From the NCBI RefSeq assembly GCF_902499135.1, contig NZ_CABVPR010000018.1, forward strand, positions 1 through 64,000: 64,000 nucleotides of DNA. The letters run 5' to 3'. This DNA comes from Burkholderia dolosa. GTDB taxonomy: Bacteria; Pseudomonadota; Gammaproteobacteria; Burkholderiales; Burkholderiaceae. The position numbers and the translations under genes were made by a program. This document shows positions 45,132 to 56,390 of this stretch, one piece after another (positions within the stretch are counted from its first letter, which is position 1; every line of letters starts with the position of its first letter). The notes beneath the pieces are model-generated. The model had not been told where the DNA came from. It worked only from the letters and a program-made list of their open reading frames with translations, and searched no databases.

Positions 45132-46415
45132 ATGAACTGGGCGGTGACACGAATCGGCGGGCGTTTCCACTACGGATGGCTCGCCGCGGCGGTGGTATTC
45201 CTGATTCTGCTGGCGGCGGCCGGCACGCGCGCGACGCCGAGCGTGCTGATGGTGCCGCTCGAGCGCGAGCTCGGCTGGAGCCGCGCGACGATTTCGCTGG
45301 CGATTTCGGTGAACATCGCGCTGTACGGGCTGACCGGTCCGTTCGCCGCGGCCGCGATGCAGCGCTTCGGGCTGCGTCCGACGATCCTCACCGCGCTCGC
45401 GACGATGGCGGCGGGCGTCGCGCTGTCGTCGACGATGACGCAAAGCTGGCAGATGGTCGTGATCTGGGGGCTGATGGTCGGCTGCTCGACCGGCGTGGTC
45501 GCGCTGACGCTGTCCGCGACGTTCGTCACGCGCTGGTTCCATGCGCGCCGCGGGCTCGTGATGGGCATCCTGACTGCGAGTACGGCGACCGGCCAGCTCG
45601 TGTTCCTGCCGATGCTCGCGGCGATCGCGCAGCGTCACGGCTGGCGGCCGGTCGTGCTCGTCGTCGCGCTGGCCGCCGCGATCGTCATTCCGCTGGTCGC
45701 GTTCCTGCTGCCGGAGCGGCCGGCCGACGTGAAGCTGCGTCCGTACGGCGAGCCGGCCGATGCGCCGGCCGCCGCCGATACGACGAAGGAGAATCCGCTT
45801 GCGGTCGCGTTCCGCACGCTGCTCACCGCGAGCCGCTCGCGCGACTTCTGGCTGCTGTTCTTCAGCTTCTTCATCTGCGGCGCGAGCACCAACGGCTACG
45901 TCGGCACGCATCTGATCGCAATGTGCAGCGACTACGGGATGACGGAAGTGCAGGGTGCGTCGCTGCTCGCCGCGATGGGCGTGTTCGACCTGTTCGGCAC
46001 GACGCTGTCCGGCTGGCTGTCGGACCGCTACGACAACCGCGTGCTGCTGTTCTGGTATTACGGGCTGCGCGGACTGTCGCTGATCTATCTGCCGCACGCG
46101 TTCGGCATCGACTTCTTCGGGCTGCCGCTGTTCGCGATGTTCTACGGGCTCGACTGGATCGCGACCGTGCCGCCGACCGTGCGGCTCGCGACCGACGTGT
46201 TCGGCAAGGCCGCGGCGCCGGTCGTGTTCGGCTGGATCGTCGCCGGCCACCAGCTCGGCGCGGCGTTCGCGGCGCTCGGCGCGGGGATGCTGCGCGCGAG
46301 CCTCGGCACGTACACGATCGCATCGATGATCTCGGGTGGGCTGTGCATCGTCGGCGCGCTGATCGTGCTGCGGATCAATCGCGGGCCGTCGCGCGCAGCC
46401 GCGCAAGCGGCGTGA
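45132..46415 (+). CDS. MFS transporter under TetR control
   Basis: 427 residues with twelve predicted membrane helices and a central cytoplasmic loop (about 200-225). MFS signs: FHYGWLAAAVVFLILL at the start, TRWFHARRGLVMGIL in loop 2-3 and SGWLSDRYDNRVLLF in loop 8-9. Most like monocarboxylate/oxalate-formate type or sugar-acid carriers, but the substrate is not clear. ATG 45132 with GGAG upstream; the frame before it is non-coding leader that contains the operators. Confidence 0.88.
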   Translation: MNWAVTRIGGRFHYGWLAAAVVFLILLAAAGTRATPSVLMVPLERELGWSRATISLAISVNIALYGLTGPFAAAAMQRFGLRPTILTALATMAAGVALSSTMTQSWQMVVIWGLMVGCSTGVVALTLSATFVTRWFHARRGLVMGILTASTATGQLVFLPMLAAIAQRHGWRPVVLVVALAAAIVIPLVAFLLPERPADVKLRPYGEPADAPAAADTTKENPLAVAFRTLLTASRSRDFWLLFFSFFICGASTNGYVGTHLIAMCSDYGMTEVQGASLLAAMGVFDLFGTTLSGWLSDRYDNRVLLFWYYGLRGLSLIYLPHAFGIDFFGLPLFAMFYGLDWIATVPPTVRLATDVFGKAAAPVVFGWIVAGHQLGAAFAALGAGMLRASLGTYTIASMISGGLCIVGALIVLRINRGPSRAAAQAA

Positions 46416-46548
46416 CGCGCGGCGCGGGCGGCCTATCCACGCTCGACGATTTGCATTGCGCGGCGCGGCCGCGCGCGTGTCCGCGCAAGCGGTTATGCTT
46501 GCGGTTCGCAGGGCGTTCGCGCCCCTTCACCGATCAGCGAGGAACCGC

Positions 46549-47154
46549 ATGTCTGTCAAACCTGCTCCTACCACCGTTTCGATTCACGAACTGATCGCGG
46601 GCCGCTGGAGCCCGCGCGCTTACTCGGACGAACCCGTCAGCGCCGACGATCTGCATGCGGTGCTCGAAGCCGCGCGGTGGGCGCCGTCGGCGTACAACGC
46701 GCAGCCGTGGCGCTTCATCGTGTTCGACCGCACGCGCGACGAAGCGGCGTTCAAGCGCGCGTTCGCGACGCTCGTGCCGTTCAACCAGGGCTGGAATGCG
46801 CCGGCGCCGGTGCTGATCGCGGTGACCGCGCACACGCTCACGCCGAAGGGCGAACCGGCGCCGACCGCGCTGTACGACGCCGGCGCGGCCGCGATGTCGC
46901 TCGTGCTGCAGGCCCATGCGCTGGGCCTGGCCGCGCATCAGATGAGCGGCTTCGATGCGAACGCGTTCCGCGACGCATTCGAGATTCCGGCCGACGTCGC
47001 GATCCCGGCGATCATCTCGCTCGGCCACTACGGCAACGTCGACAAGCTCGATCCGGTGCTGCGCGATCGCGAGAAGGCACCGCGCACGCGTCATGCGATC
47101 GGCGAGATCGTGTACGCGGGCGCATGGAAGAAGCGCTTCGACGCGGCGGCGTGA
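46549..47154 (+). CDS. Nitroreductase family FMN enzyme
   Basis: 201 residues. FMN-dependent oxidoreductase that uses NAD(P)H. Family motifs: the N-terminal RWSPRAYSDEPV and the active-site AARWAPSAYNAQPWRF, then AAAMSLVLQAHALGLAAHQM. ATG 46549 has GAGGA upstream. Single gene after the MFS transporter. Natural substrate unknown (quinones or nitroaromatics are typical). Confidence 0.9.
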   Translation: MSVKPAPTTVSIHELIAGRWSPRAYSDEPVSADDLHAVLEAARWAPSAYNAQPWRFIVFDRTRDEAAFKRAFATLVPFNQGWNAPAPVLIAVTAHTLTPKGEPAPTALYDAGAAAMSLVLQAHALGLAAHQMSGFDANAFRDAFEIPADVAIPAIISLGHYGNVDKLDPVLRDREKAPRTRHAIGEIVYAGAWKKRFDAAA

Positions 47155-47330
47155 GCGTCGAGCGGGCGGCGGGCGCGCGCAGCGCACCCCGTCCGTGCGC
47201 ATGCCGGCCGGCTGGGTCCGGTACATCGTTGCCGTCGCTCGGCCGGCGGATCGCGCCGGCGGCCCGCCGCCGGTTGTGATCGCGCGGGCTTCGTGTTAAA
47301 AAGCCCGTCCTTTCCGTTTTCGCGCCGGCC

Positions 47331-48599
47331 ATGCAGCGGCAACTTCCGATGACTTACTGCGCGATCGATTTCGGCACGTCCAACTCCGCCGTGGCGCTGC
47401 CCGATGGCGGCGGCATGCGGCTCGCGCCCGTCGAGGGCGATCATCTGACGCTGCCCACCGCAATCTTCTTCAACAACGACGAGCAGACGGTCGAATACGG
47501 CCGCGCGGCGCTCGCGTCGTATATCGACGGCTTCGACGGCCGGCTGATGCGCTCGATGAAGAGCATCCTCGGCTCGCCGCTCGCGGAGACCACGACCGAT
47601 CTCGGCGACGGCACCGCGATCGCGTACACCGAGGTCATCGCGCGCTTCCTCACGCATCTGAAGCGCAAGGCGGAGGCGCACGCGGGCGCGCCGATCCGGC
47701 GCGCGGTGCTTGGCCGGCCGGTGTTCTTCGTCGACGACGATCCGCGCGCGGACCGCCTCGCGCAGGCGCAGCTCGAAGCGGCCGCGCAGTCGGTCGGCTT
47801 CGCGGACGTGCATTTCCAGTACGAACCGATCGCGGCGGCGTTCGACTACGAATCGCGTCAGCAGGCCGAGCGCCTCGTGCTCGTCGCGGACATCGGCGGC
47901 GGGACGTCCGACTTCTCGCTCGTGCGTGTCGGCCCCGACCGGATGGCGCGCCTCGAACGCAAGGACGACGTGCTCGCGCACCACGGCGTGCATGTCGCCG
48001 GCACCGACTATGACCGGCGCGTCGAGCTGTCGGCGATCCTGCCCGCTTTCGGCTATCGCGCGCTGGATCCGGAAGGGCGCGAACTGCCGAACCGCATCTA
48101 TTTCGATCTGGCGACCTGGCACCTGATCAATACGGTGTACACGCCGAAGCGCCTCGGCGACCTGAAGCTGATGAAGCACCTGTACCTCGATGCGCGCCAG
48201 CACGAGCGCCTGCTGCGCGTGGTCGAGCAGCGGCTCGGACATGCGCTGATGGCGCGCGCGGAAGAGGCGAAGATCGGCGTGGCCGCGGGCGGCGAAACGA
48301 TGATCGATCTGAACGACGTCGAAGAGGATCTGCAGATTGCGTTCGACGCGGATCGTCTCGTCGACGCGAGCCGCGACGACACCGCGCGCATCGTCGACGC
48401 GGCGCGCGAGACGGTGCGGCTCGCGGGCATCGCGCCGCGCGACGTCGGCGCGCTGTATTTCACCGGCGGCTCGACCGGGCTCGCGTTTCTGTCGGGCGCG
48501 CTCGCCGATGCGTTCCCCGACGCGCAGCCGGTGTTCGGCGATCGGCTCGCGAGCGTCGCGACCGGGCTCGGCATTCACGCGCAACGGCTATTCGGCTGA
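47331..48599 (+). CDS. yegD: Hsp70-family protein, YegD-like
   Basis: 422 residues: the actin/Hsp70 ATPase fold without the usual peptide-binding domain. Phosphate-1 loop AIDFGTSNSAVALP, second loop LVADIGGGTSDFSLV, adenosine region LYFTGGSTGLAFLSG. YegD proteins are putative chaperones of unknown client. Start may be 47331 or the ATG 18 bp later. Followed by a bidirectional terminator shared with the cold-shock gene. Confidence 0.88.
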   Translation: MQRQLPMTYCAIDFGTSNSAVALPDGGGMRLAPVEGDHLTLPTAIFFNNDEQTVEYGRAALASYIDGFDGRLMRSMKSILGSPLAETTTDLGDGTAIAYTEVIARFLTHLKRKAEAHAGAPIRRAVLGRPVFFVDDDPRADRLAQAQLEAAAQSVGFADVHFQYEPIAAAFDYESRQQAERLVLVADIGGGTSDFSLVRVGPDRMARLERKDDVLAHHGVHVAGTDYDRRVELSAILPAFGYRALDPEGRELPNRIYFDLATWHLINTVYTPKRLGDLKLMKHLYLDARQHERLLRVVEQRLGHALMARAEEAKIGVAAGGETMIDLNDVEEDLQIAFDADRLVDASRDDTARIVDAARETVRLAGIAPRDVGALYFTGGSTGLAFLSGALADAFPDAQPVFGDRLASVATGLGIHAQRLFG

Positions 48600-48649
48600 G
48601 CGAATCGCGGCGACGTACCGTGCCGCGATATCGAAATCGCGCAGAAAAC

Positions 48650-48677
48650 AAAAAACCCCGCCGAAGCGGGGTTTTTT
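48650..48677. terminator. Bidirectional terminator between yegD and the cold-shock gene
   Basis: Six A, CCCCGC, loop CGAA, GCGGGG, six T. Symmetric, so it ends both the rightward and leftward transcripts. Confidence 0.9.
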
Positions 48678-48697
48678 ACACGAAATCTCGCGCCGAC

Positions 48698-48901
48698 TTA
48701 AACCGGGCGGATGTTCGCAGCTTGCAGACCCTTCGGGCCCGTCTTCACTTCGAATTCGACCTTCTGGTTTTCTTGCAGCGTCTTGAAGCCTTCGACGCGG
48801 ATTTCCGAGAAGTGCGCGAACAGATCGTCGCCGCCGCCTTCCGGGGTGATGAAGCCGAAGCCCTTTGCGTCATTGAACCACTTGACGGTACCGGTTGCCA
48901 T
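48698..48901 (-). CDS. cspA: Cold-shock protein, CspA family
   Basis: 67 residues, one cold-shock OB fold that binds single-stranded RNA and DNA. RNP1 is KGFGFI and RNP2 is DLFAHFSEI. Typical length. Preceded by an unusually long non-coding region (48902-49324) shared with the APC permease gene, consistent with the structured leader common for csp genes. Confidence 0.96.
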   Translation of the reverse strand: MATGTVKWFNDAKGFGFITPEGGGDDLFAHFSEIRVEGFKTLQENQKVEFEVKTGPKGLQAANIRPV

Positions 48902-49324
48902 GTTACTTGTTCCTAAAAAGATAAAACGGGGCCGAAGCCCATGGGGTGCGGAAAATCAAGGAAGGGGGTAATGGGACCAACCGGAGTACCGTTGATGGGC
49001 GAACTACGAAAGAACCAATTCACTCGCCACTTGAAATCCTGCGTGGTCCTTTATACGGCCAATTGCTCGCGCGGTCAACCGGATTTCCACGGCATCAGGG
49101 TTATTGCGGAGTTTAGAGCTTACAAATATTGCAGACGATGCGAATTTTTTGTAGGGGCCGATCGATTTAGGCGCCAACTCGCAGGTGCAACCGTTAAACT
49201 ACGCGCCGCGCGGACCGGGTTGCCCCGATCGGGTGGCCCGTCCCCCCAAGAATGTGTGCGCGGTGCGGTCCGAGCCGATCCCGGACCGGCAGCCGACCAT
49301 GCTTTTTGAGACACAGGAGAGGAT
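48902..49324. other. Long leader region between the cold-shock gene and the APC permease
   Basis: 423 bp without a supported gene, more AT-rich than its flanks (for example GCGAATTTTTTGTAGG near 49140). Likely contains the cspA promoter and its 5' leader on the minus strand and the permease promoter on the plus strand. The permease ribosome binding site (CAGGAGAGGAT) is at its right end. Confidence 0.45.
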
Positions 49325-50923
49325 GTGAAGAGTTCTATTCAACGGAACATCGGCCCGTTTGCACTGATGCTGACCGGGCTGGGTTCGATTATCGGCTCGG
49401 GCTGGCTGTTCGGCGCCTGGAAGGCCGCGAAGATCGCCGGTCCGGCGGCGATCTGCGCGTGGATCATCGGTGCGGTCGTGATTCTCGCGATCGCGCTGAC
49501 GTACGCCGAGCTCGGCGCGATGTTCCCCGAGTCGGGCGGTATGGTGCGCTATGCACGCTATTCGCACGGTTCGCTGGTGGGCTTCATCAGCGCGTGGGCG
49601 AACTGGATCGCGATCGTATCCGTGATCCCGATCGAGGCCGAGGCATCGATCCAGTACATGAGCACGTGGCCTTACGAATGGGCGCACAGCCTGTTCGTGA
49701 ACGGCGAGCTGACGACACCCGGCCTGCTGCTGTCCGCGGTGCTGGTCGTCATCTACTTCATGCTGAACTACTGGGGCGTGAAGGCGTTCGCGCGCGCGAA
49801 CACCGCGATCACGATCTTCAAGTTCCTGATTCCCGGCCTCACGATCCTCGGCCTGATGCTGACGAGCTTCCACTCGGAGAACCTCGGCACGTCGTCGAAC
49901 GCGAGCTTTGCGCCGTACGGCTGGTCGGCCGTACTGACCGCCGTCGCGACGAGCGGCATCGTGTTCGCGTTCAACGGCTTCCAGAGCCCGGTGAACCTCG
50001 CCGGCGAAGCGCGCAATCCGGCACGCAGCGTGCCGTTCGCGGTGATTTCGTCGATCCTGCTCGCGCTCGTGATCTACGTGCTGCTGCAGATGGCCTATAT
50101 CGGTTCGGTCGACCCGGCCGACGTCGCAAAGGGCTGGGCGCACTTCAACTTCTCGTCGCCGTTCGCGGAACTCGCGATCGCGCTGAACCTGAACTGGCTC
50201 GCGATCCTGCTGTATGTCGACGCGTTCATCAGCCCGAGCGGCACCGGCACGACGTACATGGCGACCACCACGCGCATGATCTATGCGATGGAGCGCAACA
50301 ACACGATGCCGAAGATGTTCGGCAACGTGCACCCGATCTACGGTGTGCCGCGCCAGGCGATGTGGTTCAACCTGCTCGTGTCGTTCATCTTCCTGTTCTT
50401 CTTCCGCGGCTGGAGCTCGCTCGCGGCGGTGATCTCGGTTGCGACCGTGATCTCGTACCTGACCGGCCCGATCAGCCTGATGGCGCTGCGCCGCGCGGCG
50501 ACCGACGTCGAGCGTCCGCTGTCGATTCCGCTGATGAAGCTGATCGCGCCGTTCGCGTTCGTGTGCGCGTCGCTGATCCTGTACTGGGCGAAGTGGCCGC
50601 TGACCGGCGAAATCATCCTCCTGATGATCGTCGCGCTGCCGCTGTACTTCTACTTCCAGGCGAAGTCCGGCTGGACCGGTTGGGGCGCGGATCTGAAGGC
50701 CGCGTGGTGGCTCGTTGCGTATCTGCCGACGATGGCCGTGCTGTCGCTGATCGGCAGCAAGGAGTTCGGCGGTCACGGCTACCTGCCGTACGGCTGGGAC
50801 ATGCTCGTCGTCGCGGCGATCTCGCTGGTGTTCTATTTCTGGGGCGTGAACACCGGTTATCGCACCAAGTATCTCGACGAGCGCGAGTCGCACGACGAAA
50901 TCCTCGAAGGGATCGGCGTCTGA
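49325..50923 (+). CDS. APC family amino-acid permease
   Basis: 532 residues with twelve or more membrane helices. The APC signature in helix 1 is clear (IGPFALMLTGLGSIIGSGWL), followed by GPAAICAWIIGAVVILAIAL, TYAELGAMFPESGG, and the conserved NLAGEARNPARSVPF. It starts with GTG 49325 behind a good ribosome binding site. Substrate not clear; similar proteins carry glutamate, GABA or aspartate. Terminator follows. Confidence 0.9.
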   Translation: MKSSIQRNIGPFALMLTGLGSIIGSGWLFGAWKAAKIAGPAAICAWIIGAVVILAIALTYAELGAMFPESGGMVRYARYSHGSLVGFISAWANWIAIVSVIPIEAEASIQYMSTWPYEWAHSLFVNGELTTPGLLLSAVLVVIYFMLNYWGVKAFARANTAITIFKFLIPGLTILGLMLTSFHSENLGTSSNASFAPYGWSAVLTAVATSGIVFAFNGFQSPVNLAGEARNPARSVPFAVISSILLALVIYVLLQMAYIGSVDPADVAKGWAHFNFSSPFAELAIALNLNWLAILLYVDAFISPSGTGTTYMATTTRMIYAMERNNTMPKMFGNVHPIYGVPRQAMWFNLLVSFIFLFFFRGWSSLAAVISVATVISYLTGPISLMALRRAATDVERPLSIPLMKLIAPFAFVCASLILYWAKWPLTGEIILLMIVALPLYFYFQAKSGWTGWGADLKAAWWLVAYLPTMAVLSLIGSKEFGGHGYLPYGWDMLVVAAISLVFYFWGVNTGYRTKYLDERESHDEILEGIGV

Positions 50924-50969
50924 CGACGCTTGGCATGCTGCCGTCGGAATCGGCGGCGGCAGCAACGCA

Positions 50970-51005
50970 AAAAGCCCGCCCGAGCCATCGCTCGGCGGGC
51001 TTTTT
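50970..51005. terminator. Terminator between the permease and the dioxygenase
   Basis: AAAAA, GCCCGCCCGAG, loop CCATCG, CTCGGCGGGC, TTTTT. The stem has one bulged C. A and T runs on both sides serve both convergent genes. Confidence 0.88.
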
Positions 51006-51034
51006 GTTTGGCGTCGATGCCGAAAGCGTGCGCG

Positions 51035-51826
51035 TCAGGGGGCCGCGCTCGCAAACACGTAGTTCGTCATCGCGAGCACGCGCTGGTACGTGCCGAGCGG
51101 CTGGATGCCGAGCCGGTAATCGTCGTCCGCCGCGCCGAGTGCGGCAAACACCGGCAGCAGATGCTCGTCGGTCGGATGCATCAGTGCCGCGTGCGGCGCC
51201 TGGCGGCGGTAGTCGAGCAGCGCGTCGACGTTGTGCGCGGCGAGCTTCGCTTCGAACCAGTCGGTGAATTCCGCGACACGCGGGTCCGCATCGCCAGGTG
51301 CCGCGCCGAAATCGGCGGCGCGCAGATTGTGCGTGATCTGGCCCGAGCCGATCACCATCACGCCTTCGTCACGCAGCGGCCGCAGCGCGCGGCCGACCGC
51401 GAAATGGTGCGCCGCATCCGCGCGCGGCTGGATCGACAGCTGCGCGACCGGCACGTCGGCGTCCGGGAACATCAGCAGCATCGGCACCCACGCGCCGTGA
51501 TCGAGGCCGTGCTCGGCGGTCGCAGTCGCGATGCCCGCCGCGTTCAGCAGCGCCGCCGCGCGTTCGGCGACGGCCGGCGCGCCGGGCGCCGGGTAACGAA
51601 TTTCGTACAGCGCGCGAGGAAAGCCGTAGAAGTCGTGGATCGTCTGCGGTTGTGCGGCGACGCTCGCGACCGGCTGCTGCGTGCCCCAGTGCGCGGACAG
51701 CATCAACACCGCGCGCGGGCGCGGCAGTTCGGCGCCGAGCTGCGTGAACGCATTGGACGGCAATGCAGGGTCGATTGGCAGCGTCGGCGCGCCGTGGGAC
51801 AGGTAAAGCGACGGCAAGCGGTTCAT
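51035..51826 (-). CDS. ygiD: DODA-type extradiol dioxygenase (YgiD-like)
   Basis: 263 residues of the LigB superfamily that opens catechol rings, as in 4,5-DOPA dioxygenase. Metal and active-site His residues are visible: LYLSHGAPTLPID, SAHWGTQ, EHGLDHGAWVPM and SGQITHN, with HPTDEHLLPVFAALG near the end. Natural substrate unproved. Monocistronic. Confidence 0.9.
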   Translation of the reverse strand: MNRLPSLYLSHGAPTLPIDPALPSNAFTQLGAELPRPRAVLMLSAHWGTQQPVASVAAQPQTIHDFYGFPRALYEIRYPAPGAPAVAERAAALLNAAGIATATAEHGLDHGAWVPMLLMFPDADVPVAQLSIQPRADAAHHFAVGRALRPLRDEGVMVIGSGQITHNLRAADFGAAPGDADPRVAEFTDWFEAKLAAHNVDALLDYRRQAPHAALMHPTDEHLLPVFAALGAADDDYRLGIQPLGTYQRVLAMTNYVFASAAP

Positions 51827-52046
51827 GGGGAAGGCCTGAGAAGGGGGTTGCCCGTCACTATAGGCTCACACCGGACATTGATAAATCAAGCGCGTGGAAT
51901 TTGATTGAATCTCGATTGTTGATAATCGGCGCGGAGTGAACGCGGACCGATGAACGCGTGCATTCGCGCCGCGGGATCGCCCGTGAATGCGTGGAAATCG
52001 ACGAAGATATGCGAAGAACTTCGCAGAACGCGCTTGAGCGCGTCGA

Positions 52047-52643
52047 TCAGTGCGCGGGCCGAATGCCGGTCCACGGCGTCGTCAGCGGCGCGCCGAGCGC
52101 GAACAGGTCGAGCACGCGCGTGACCGTCTGATCGACCAGTTCGTCGATCGTCTTCGGCATCGCGTAAAACGCCGGCAAAGGCGGGAAGACGATGCCGCCC
52201 ATTTCGGTAACAGCCGTCATGTTGCGCAGATGCGCGAGGTTGAACGGCGTTTCGCGCACCATCAGCACGAGCCGGCGGCGCTCCTTCAGCGTGACGTCGG
52301 CCGCGCGTGTGATCAGATTGTCGGACAGCCCGTGCGCGACGCTCGCGAGCGTCTTCATCGAGCACGGCGCGATCACCATTCCGTCGGTCGCGAACGAGCC
52401 GGACGCGATCGTCGCGCCGACGTCGCGCACCGAATGCACGACGTCCGCACGGCTTTCGACGTCAGCCTTCGACAATTTCAGTTCGTGCTGGATGTTGAGC
52501 CAGCCGGCGTTCGAAATCAGCAGATGCGTTTCGACGCCGCCGGCGGCGCGCAGCAGCTCGAGCAGCCGTACGCCGTAGATCGCGCCGGTTGCGCCGGTGA
52601 TCGCGACGATCAGCCGGCGCGGCGGCGCGCTGGAAGAAGCCAT
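52047..52643 (-). CDS. ubiX: Flavin prenyltransferase UbiX
   Basis: 198 residues. Joins a dimethylallyl group to FMN to make the prenyl-FMN cofactor of UbiD decarboxylases, used in ubiquinone synthesis. Recognised by IVAITGATGAIYGVRLLELL, the flavin-binding IAPCSMKTLASVAHGL, and RRLVLMVRETPFNLAHLRNM. Last gene of the hemA-prfA-prmC-grxD-ubiX group, 28 bp after grxD. Confidence 0.95.
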   Translation of the reverse strand: MASSSAPPRRLIVAITGATGAIYGVRLLELLRAAGGVETHLLISNAGWLNIQHELKLSKADVESRADVVHSVRDVGATIASGSFATDGMVIAPCSMKTLASVAHGLSDNLITRAADVTLKERRRLVLMVRETPFNLAHLRNMTAVTEMGGIVFPPLPAFYAMPKTIDELVDQTVTRVLDLFALGAPLTTPWTGIRPAH

Positions 52644-52671
52644 TGGAACGCGGGGCGGCAGCGGGGCGGTG

Positions 52672-52983
52672 TTACGCGGCGGCGAACAGCTGCTGCAGTT
52701 CGCCCGACTGGTACATCTCCATCATGATGTCCGAGCCGCCGATGAATTCGCCCTTCACGTAAAGCTGCGGGATGGTCGGCCAGTTCGAGAACGCCTTGAT
52801 CCCCTGGCGGATTTCTTCGTCCTCGAGCACGTTGACCGTCTTGAACTGGTCGACGCCGCAGGCTTTCAGCACCTGCACGGCGCGGCCGGAAAAGCCGCAC
52901 ATCGGAAATTGCGCGTTGCCCTTCATGAAGAGCACGACCGGATTTTCGTCGACGATTTGCTTGATGCGTTGTTGGGTGTCCAT
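52672..52983 (-). CDS. grxD: Monothiol glutaredoxin, Grx4 type
   Basis: 103 residues. Carries iron-sulfur clusters and delivers or regulates iron. Active-site CGFS at about residues 29-32 in FPMCGFSGRAVQ, then FSNWPTIPQLYVKGEFIGG for glutathione binding. Sits 67 bp after prmC and before ubiX on the same strand. Confidence 0.95.
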   Translation of the reverse strand: MDTQQRIKQIVDENPVVLFMKGNAQFPMCGFSGRAVQVLKACGVDQFKTVNVLEDEEIRQGIKAFSNWPTIPQLYVKGEFIGGSDIMMEMYQSGELQQLFAAA

Positions 52984-53050
52984 GACTGACCTTGCGTTTG
53001 CGGGGCGTTAGGACGAAATGATAGCGGATTTCAACCGGACAGGCCGCGCG

Positions 53051-53893
53051 TCAGCCCGGCAGCCGGCCGCCGGTCGTACGTTCGATCGCGGCCAGATCGG
53101 CGAGCGATTCGACCGCGACGAAGCCGTGCGACGTCAGCAGCGTGCGCACGGCTTCGGCATGATCGTAGCCGTGCTCGATCCACAGCGTGCCGCCCGGCTT
53201 CAGGTACGTGCCGGCGCCCGCGACGATCGTGCGGATCGCGCTCAGGCCGTCGGCGTCGTCGGTGAGCGCGCCGCGCGGCTCGAAGCGCAGGTCGCCCTGC
53301 GCGAGATGCGGATCGTGCTGCGCGATGTACGGCGGATTGCTGACGATCGCGTCGAATACGGGCGCCGCGTCGAGCGCCGTGTACCAGTCGCTCTGCAGCC
53401 AGTGCAGCGGGCCGCCGGGACGATGCGGGTCGAGCAGTTTGTCCGCGTTGCGGCGCGCGACCGCGAGCGCCGCCGGCGAGCGATCGAGCGCCCAGACGCG
53501 CGCGTCCGGACGTTCGGCCGCAATCGAAACGGCGATCGCGCCGCTACCCGTGCCGAGGTCGAGCACGGCCGGATACGGCAGCCCGTCGATTGCGTCGAGC
53601 GCGGCTTCGACGAGCAGTTCGGTTTCAGGGCGCGGAATCAGCACGTCGGGCGTCACGTCGAACGGCCGGCCGAAGAATTCGCGCACGCCGACCAGTTGCG
53701 CGACCGGTTCGCCCGCCGCGCGGCGCGCTTCGAGCGCGCGGTAGCGTTCGATCGCGGCGGCGTCGAGCGGCTCGTCGCCGCGCGTGATCAGCTGCGTGCG
53801 GGTCCAGCCGAGCGCATGCGCGAGCAGCACGCGCGCATCGACCGCGTCGAGCGGCGACGCGCGCAGCAGTTCGTCGGCGGTGGTCGCGGACAT
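53051..53893 (-). CDS. prmC: Release factor glutamine methyltransferase PrmC
   Basis: About 280 residues. Methylates the Gln of the GGQ motif in RF1 and RF2. Has an N-terminal helical domain (ARVLLAHALGWTRTQLITRG, PVAQLVGVREFFGRPF) and the methyltransferase core: LDLGTGSGAIAVSIA and SNPPYIAQ (NPPY catalytic). ATG 53893 has TGAGG upstream and comes 7 bp after the prfA stop, a conserved functional pairing. Confidence 0.96.
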   Translation of the reverse strand: MSATTADELLRASPLDAVDARVLLAHALGWTRTQLITRGDEPLDAAAIERYRALEARRAAGEPVAQLVGVREFFGRPFDVTPDVLIPRPETELLVEAALDAIDGLPYPAVLDLGTGSGAIAVSIAAERPDARVWALDRSPAALAVARRNADKLLDPHRPGGPLHWLQSDWYTALDAAPVFDAIVSNPPYIAQHDPHLAQGDLRFEPRGALTDDADGLSAIRTIVAGAGTYLKPGGTLWIEHGYDHAEAVRTLLTSHGFVAVESLADLAAIERTTGGRLPG

Positions 53894-53900
53894 CGCGGCC

Positions 53901-54983
53901 TCAGTCGGCGTCGCCGAGCGACGCAAGCAGTTCGGCCTGATGCTCGCTGACGAGCGCGCCGATCAGTTCGTCGAGATCGCCGTCCATGATCGCTTCGAGC
54001 CGGTACAGCGTCAGGTTGATCCGATGGTCGGTCATCCGGCCCTGCGGGAAGTTGTACGTGCGGATCCGCTCCGAGCGGTCGCCCGAACCGATCAGGCTCT
54101 TGCGCGTCGCTGCTTCCTTCGCGTGCTGCTCGTGGTACTGCTTGTCCTTGATGCGCGCGGCGAGCACCTTCAGCGCACGATCCTTGTTCTTGTGCTGCGA
54201 GCGATCGTCCTGGCATTCGACGACGATCCCGGTCGGGATGTGCGTGACGCGCACCGCCGAATCCGTCTTGTTGATGTGCTGGCCGCCGGCGCCCGACGCA
54301 CGGAACGTGTCGATCCGCAGATCGGCCGGATTGATCTCGACTTCGCCGATCTCGTCCGCTTCCGGCATCACCGCGACCGTGCACGCCGACGTATGGATGC
54401 GCCCCTGCGTCTCGGTGGCCGGCACGCGCTGCACGCGATGGCCGCCCGATTCGAACTTCAGACGCGAATACGCACCCTGGCCCGCGATCCGCACGATGAC
54501 TTCCTTGTAGCCGCCCAGATCCGACGGACTCTCCGACATCATCTCGACCTGCCAGCGCTGGCGTTCCGCGAAGCGCAGGTACATACGCAGCAGATCGCCG
54601 GCGAACAGCGCCGATTCGTCGCCGCCGGTGCCCGCGCGGATTTCGAGGAAGATGTTGCGGTCGTCGTTCGGATCCTTCGGCAGCAGCATCTTCTGCAGTT
54701 CGAGCTCGAGACGCGCCATCCGGTCGCGCGCGCTGCGGATCTCGTCTTCGGCGAAATCGCGCATCGACGGATCGGCGAGCAGTTCCTGCGCGGCGGTCTC
54801 GTCGCTGCGCGACTGACGCCACAGCGCGTATTGCTCGACGACCGGGCCGAGTTCCGCGTGTTCGCGCGTCAGCTTGCGATACTGGTCGAGGTCGGCCGTG
54901 ACGTTTTCGCGGCTCAGCAGTTCGTTCAGTTCGGCCAGCCGAGTGGACAGCTGGTCGAGCTTGCGTTGCATGCTCGTCTTCAT
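53901..54983 (-). CDS. prfA: Peptide chain release factor 1
   Basis: 360 residues. Ends translation at UAA and UAG. RF1 stop-codon tripeptide PAT is at about 188-190 ([11 protein letters not shown]) and the catalytic GGQ at about 233-235 ([16 protein letters not shown]). Located between hemA and prmC as in many gamma- and beta-proteobacteria. The start may also be the ATG 12 bp later. Confidence 0.97.
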   Translation of the reverse strand: MKTSMQRKLDQLSTRLAELNELLSRENVTADLDQYRKLTREHAELGPVVEQYALWRQSRSDETAAQELLADPSMRDFAEDEIRSARDRMARLELELQKMLLPKDPNDDRNIFLEIRAGTGGDESALFAGDLLRMYLRFAERQRWQVEMMSESPSDLGGYKEVIVRIAGQGAYSRLKFESGGHRVQRVPATETQGRIHTSACTVAVMPEADEIGEVEINPADLRIDTFRASGAGGQHINKTDSAVRVTHIPTGIVVECQDDRSQHKNKDRALKVLAARIKDKQYHEQHAKEAATRKSLIGSGDRSERIRTYNFPQGRMTDHRINLTLYRLEAIMDGDLDELIGALVSEHQAELLASLGDAD

Positions 54984-55065
54984 GGTGTGGAGCGGCGCTC
55001 CCGGGCAAGGAGTATTCGGAAAGGATAGGCCGGCCTGCGGCCGGCGGCGGAGCAGCCGGGCGGCG

Positions 55066-56379
<1,314 letters not shown>

Positions 56380-56390
56380 TTAGCCCCGTA

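Noticed and set aside
44949-46406. Minus-strand frame of 485 codons opposite the MFS gene
   Set aside because: Arg/His/Gln-rich shadow of a membrane protein gene; also covers the tetR/MFS operators.
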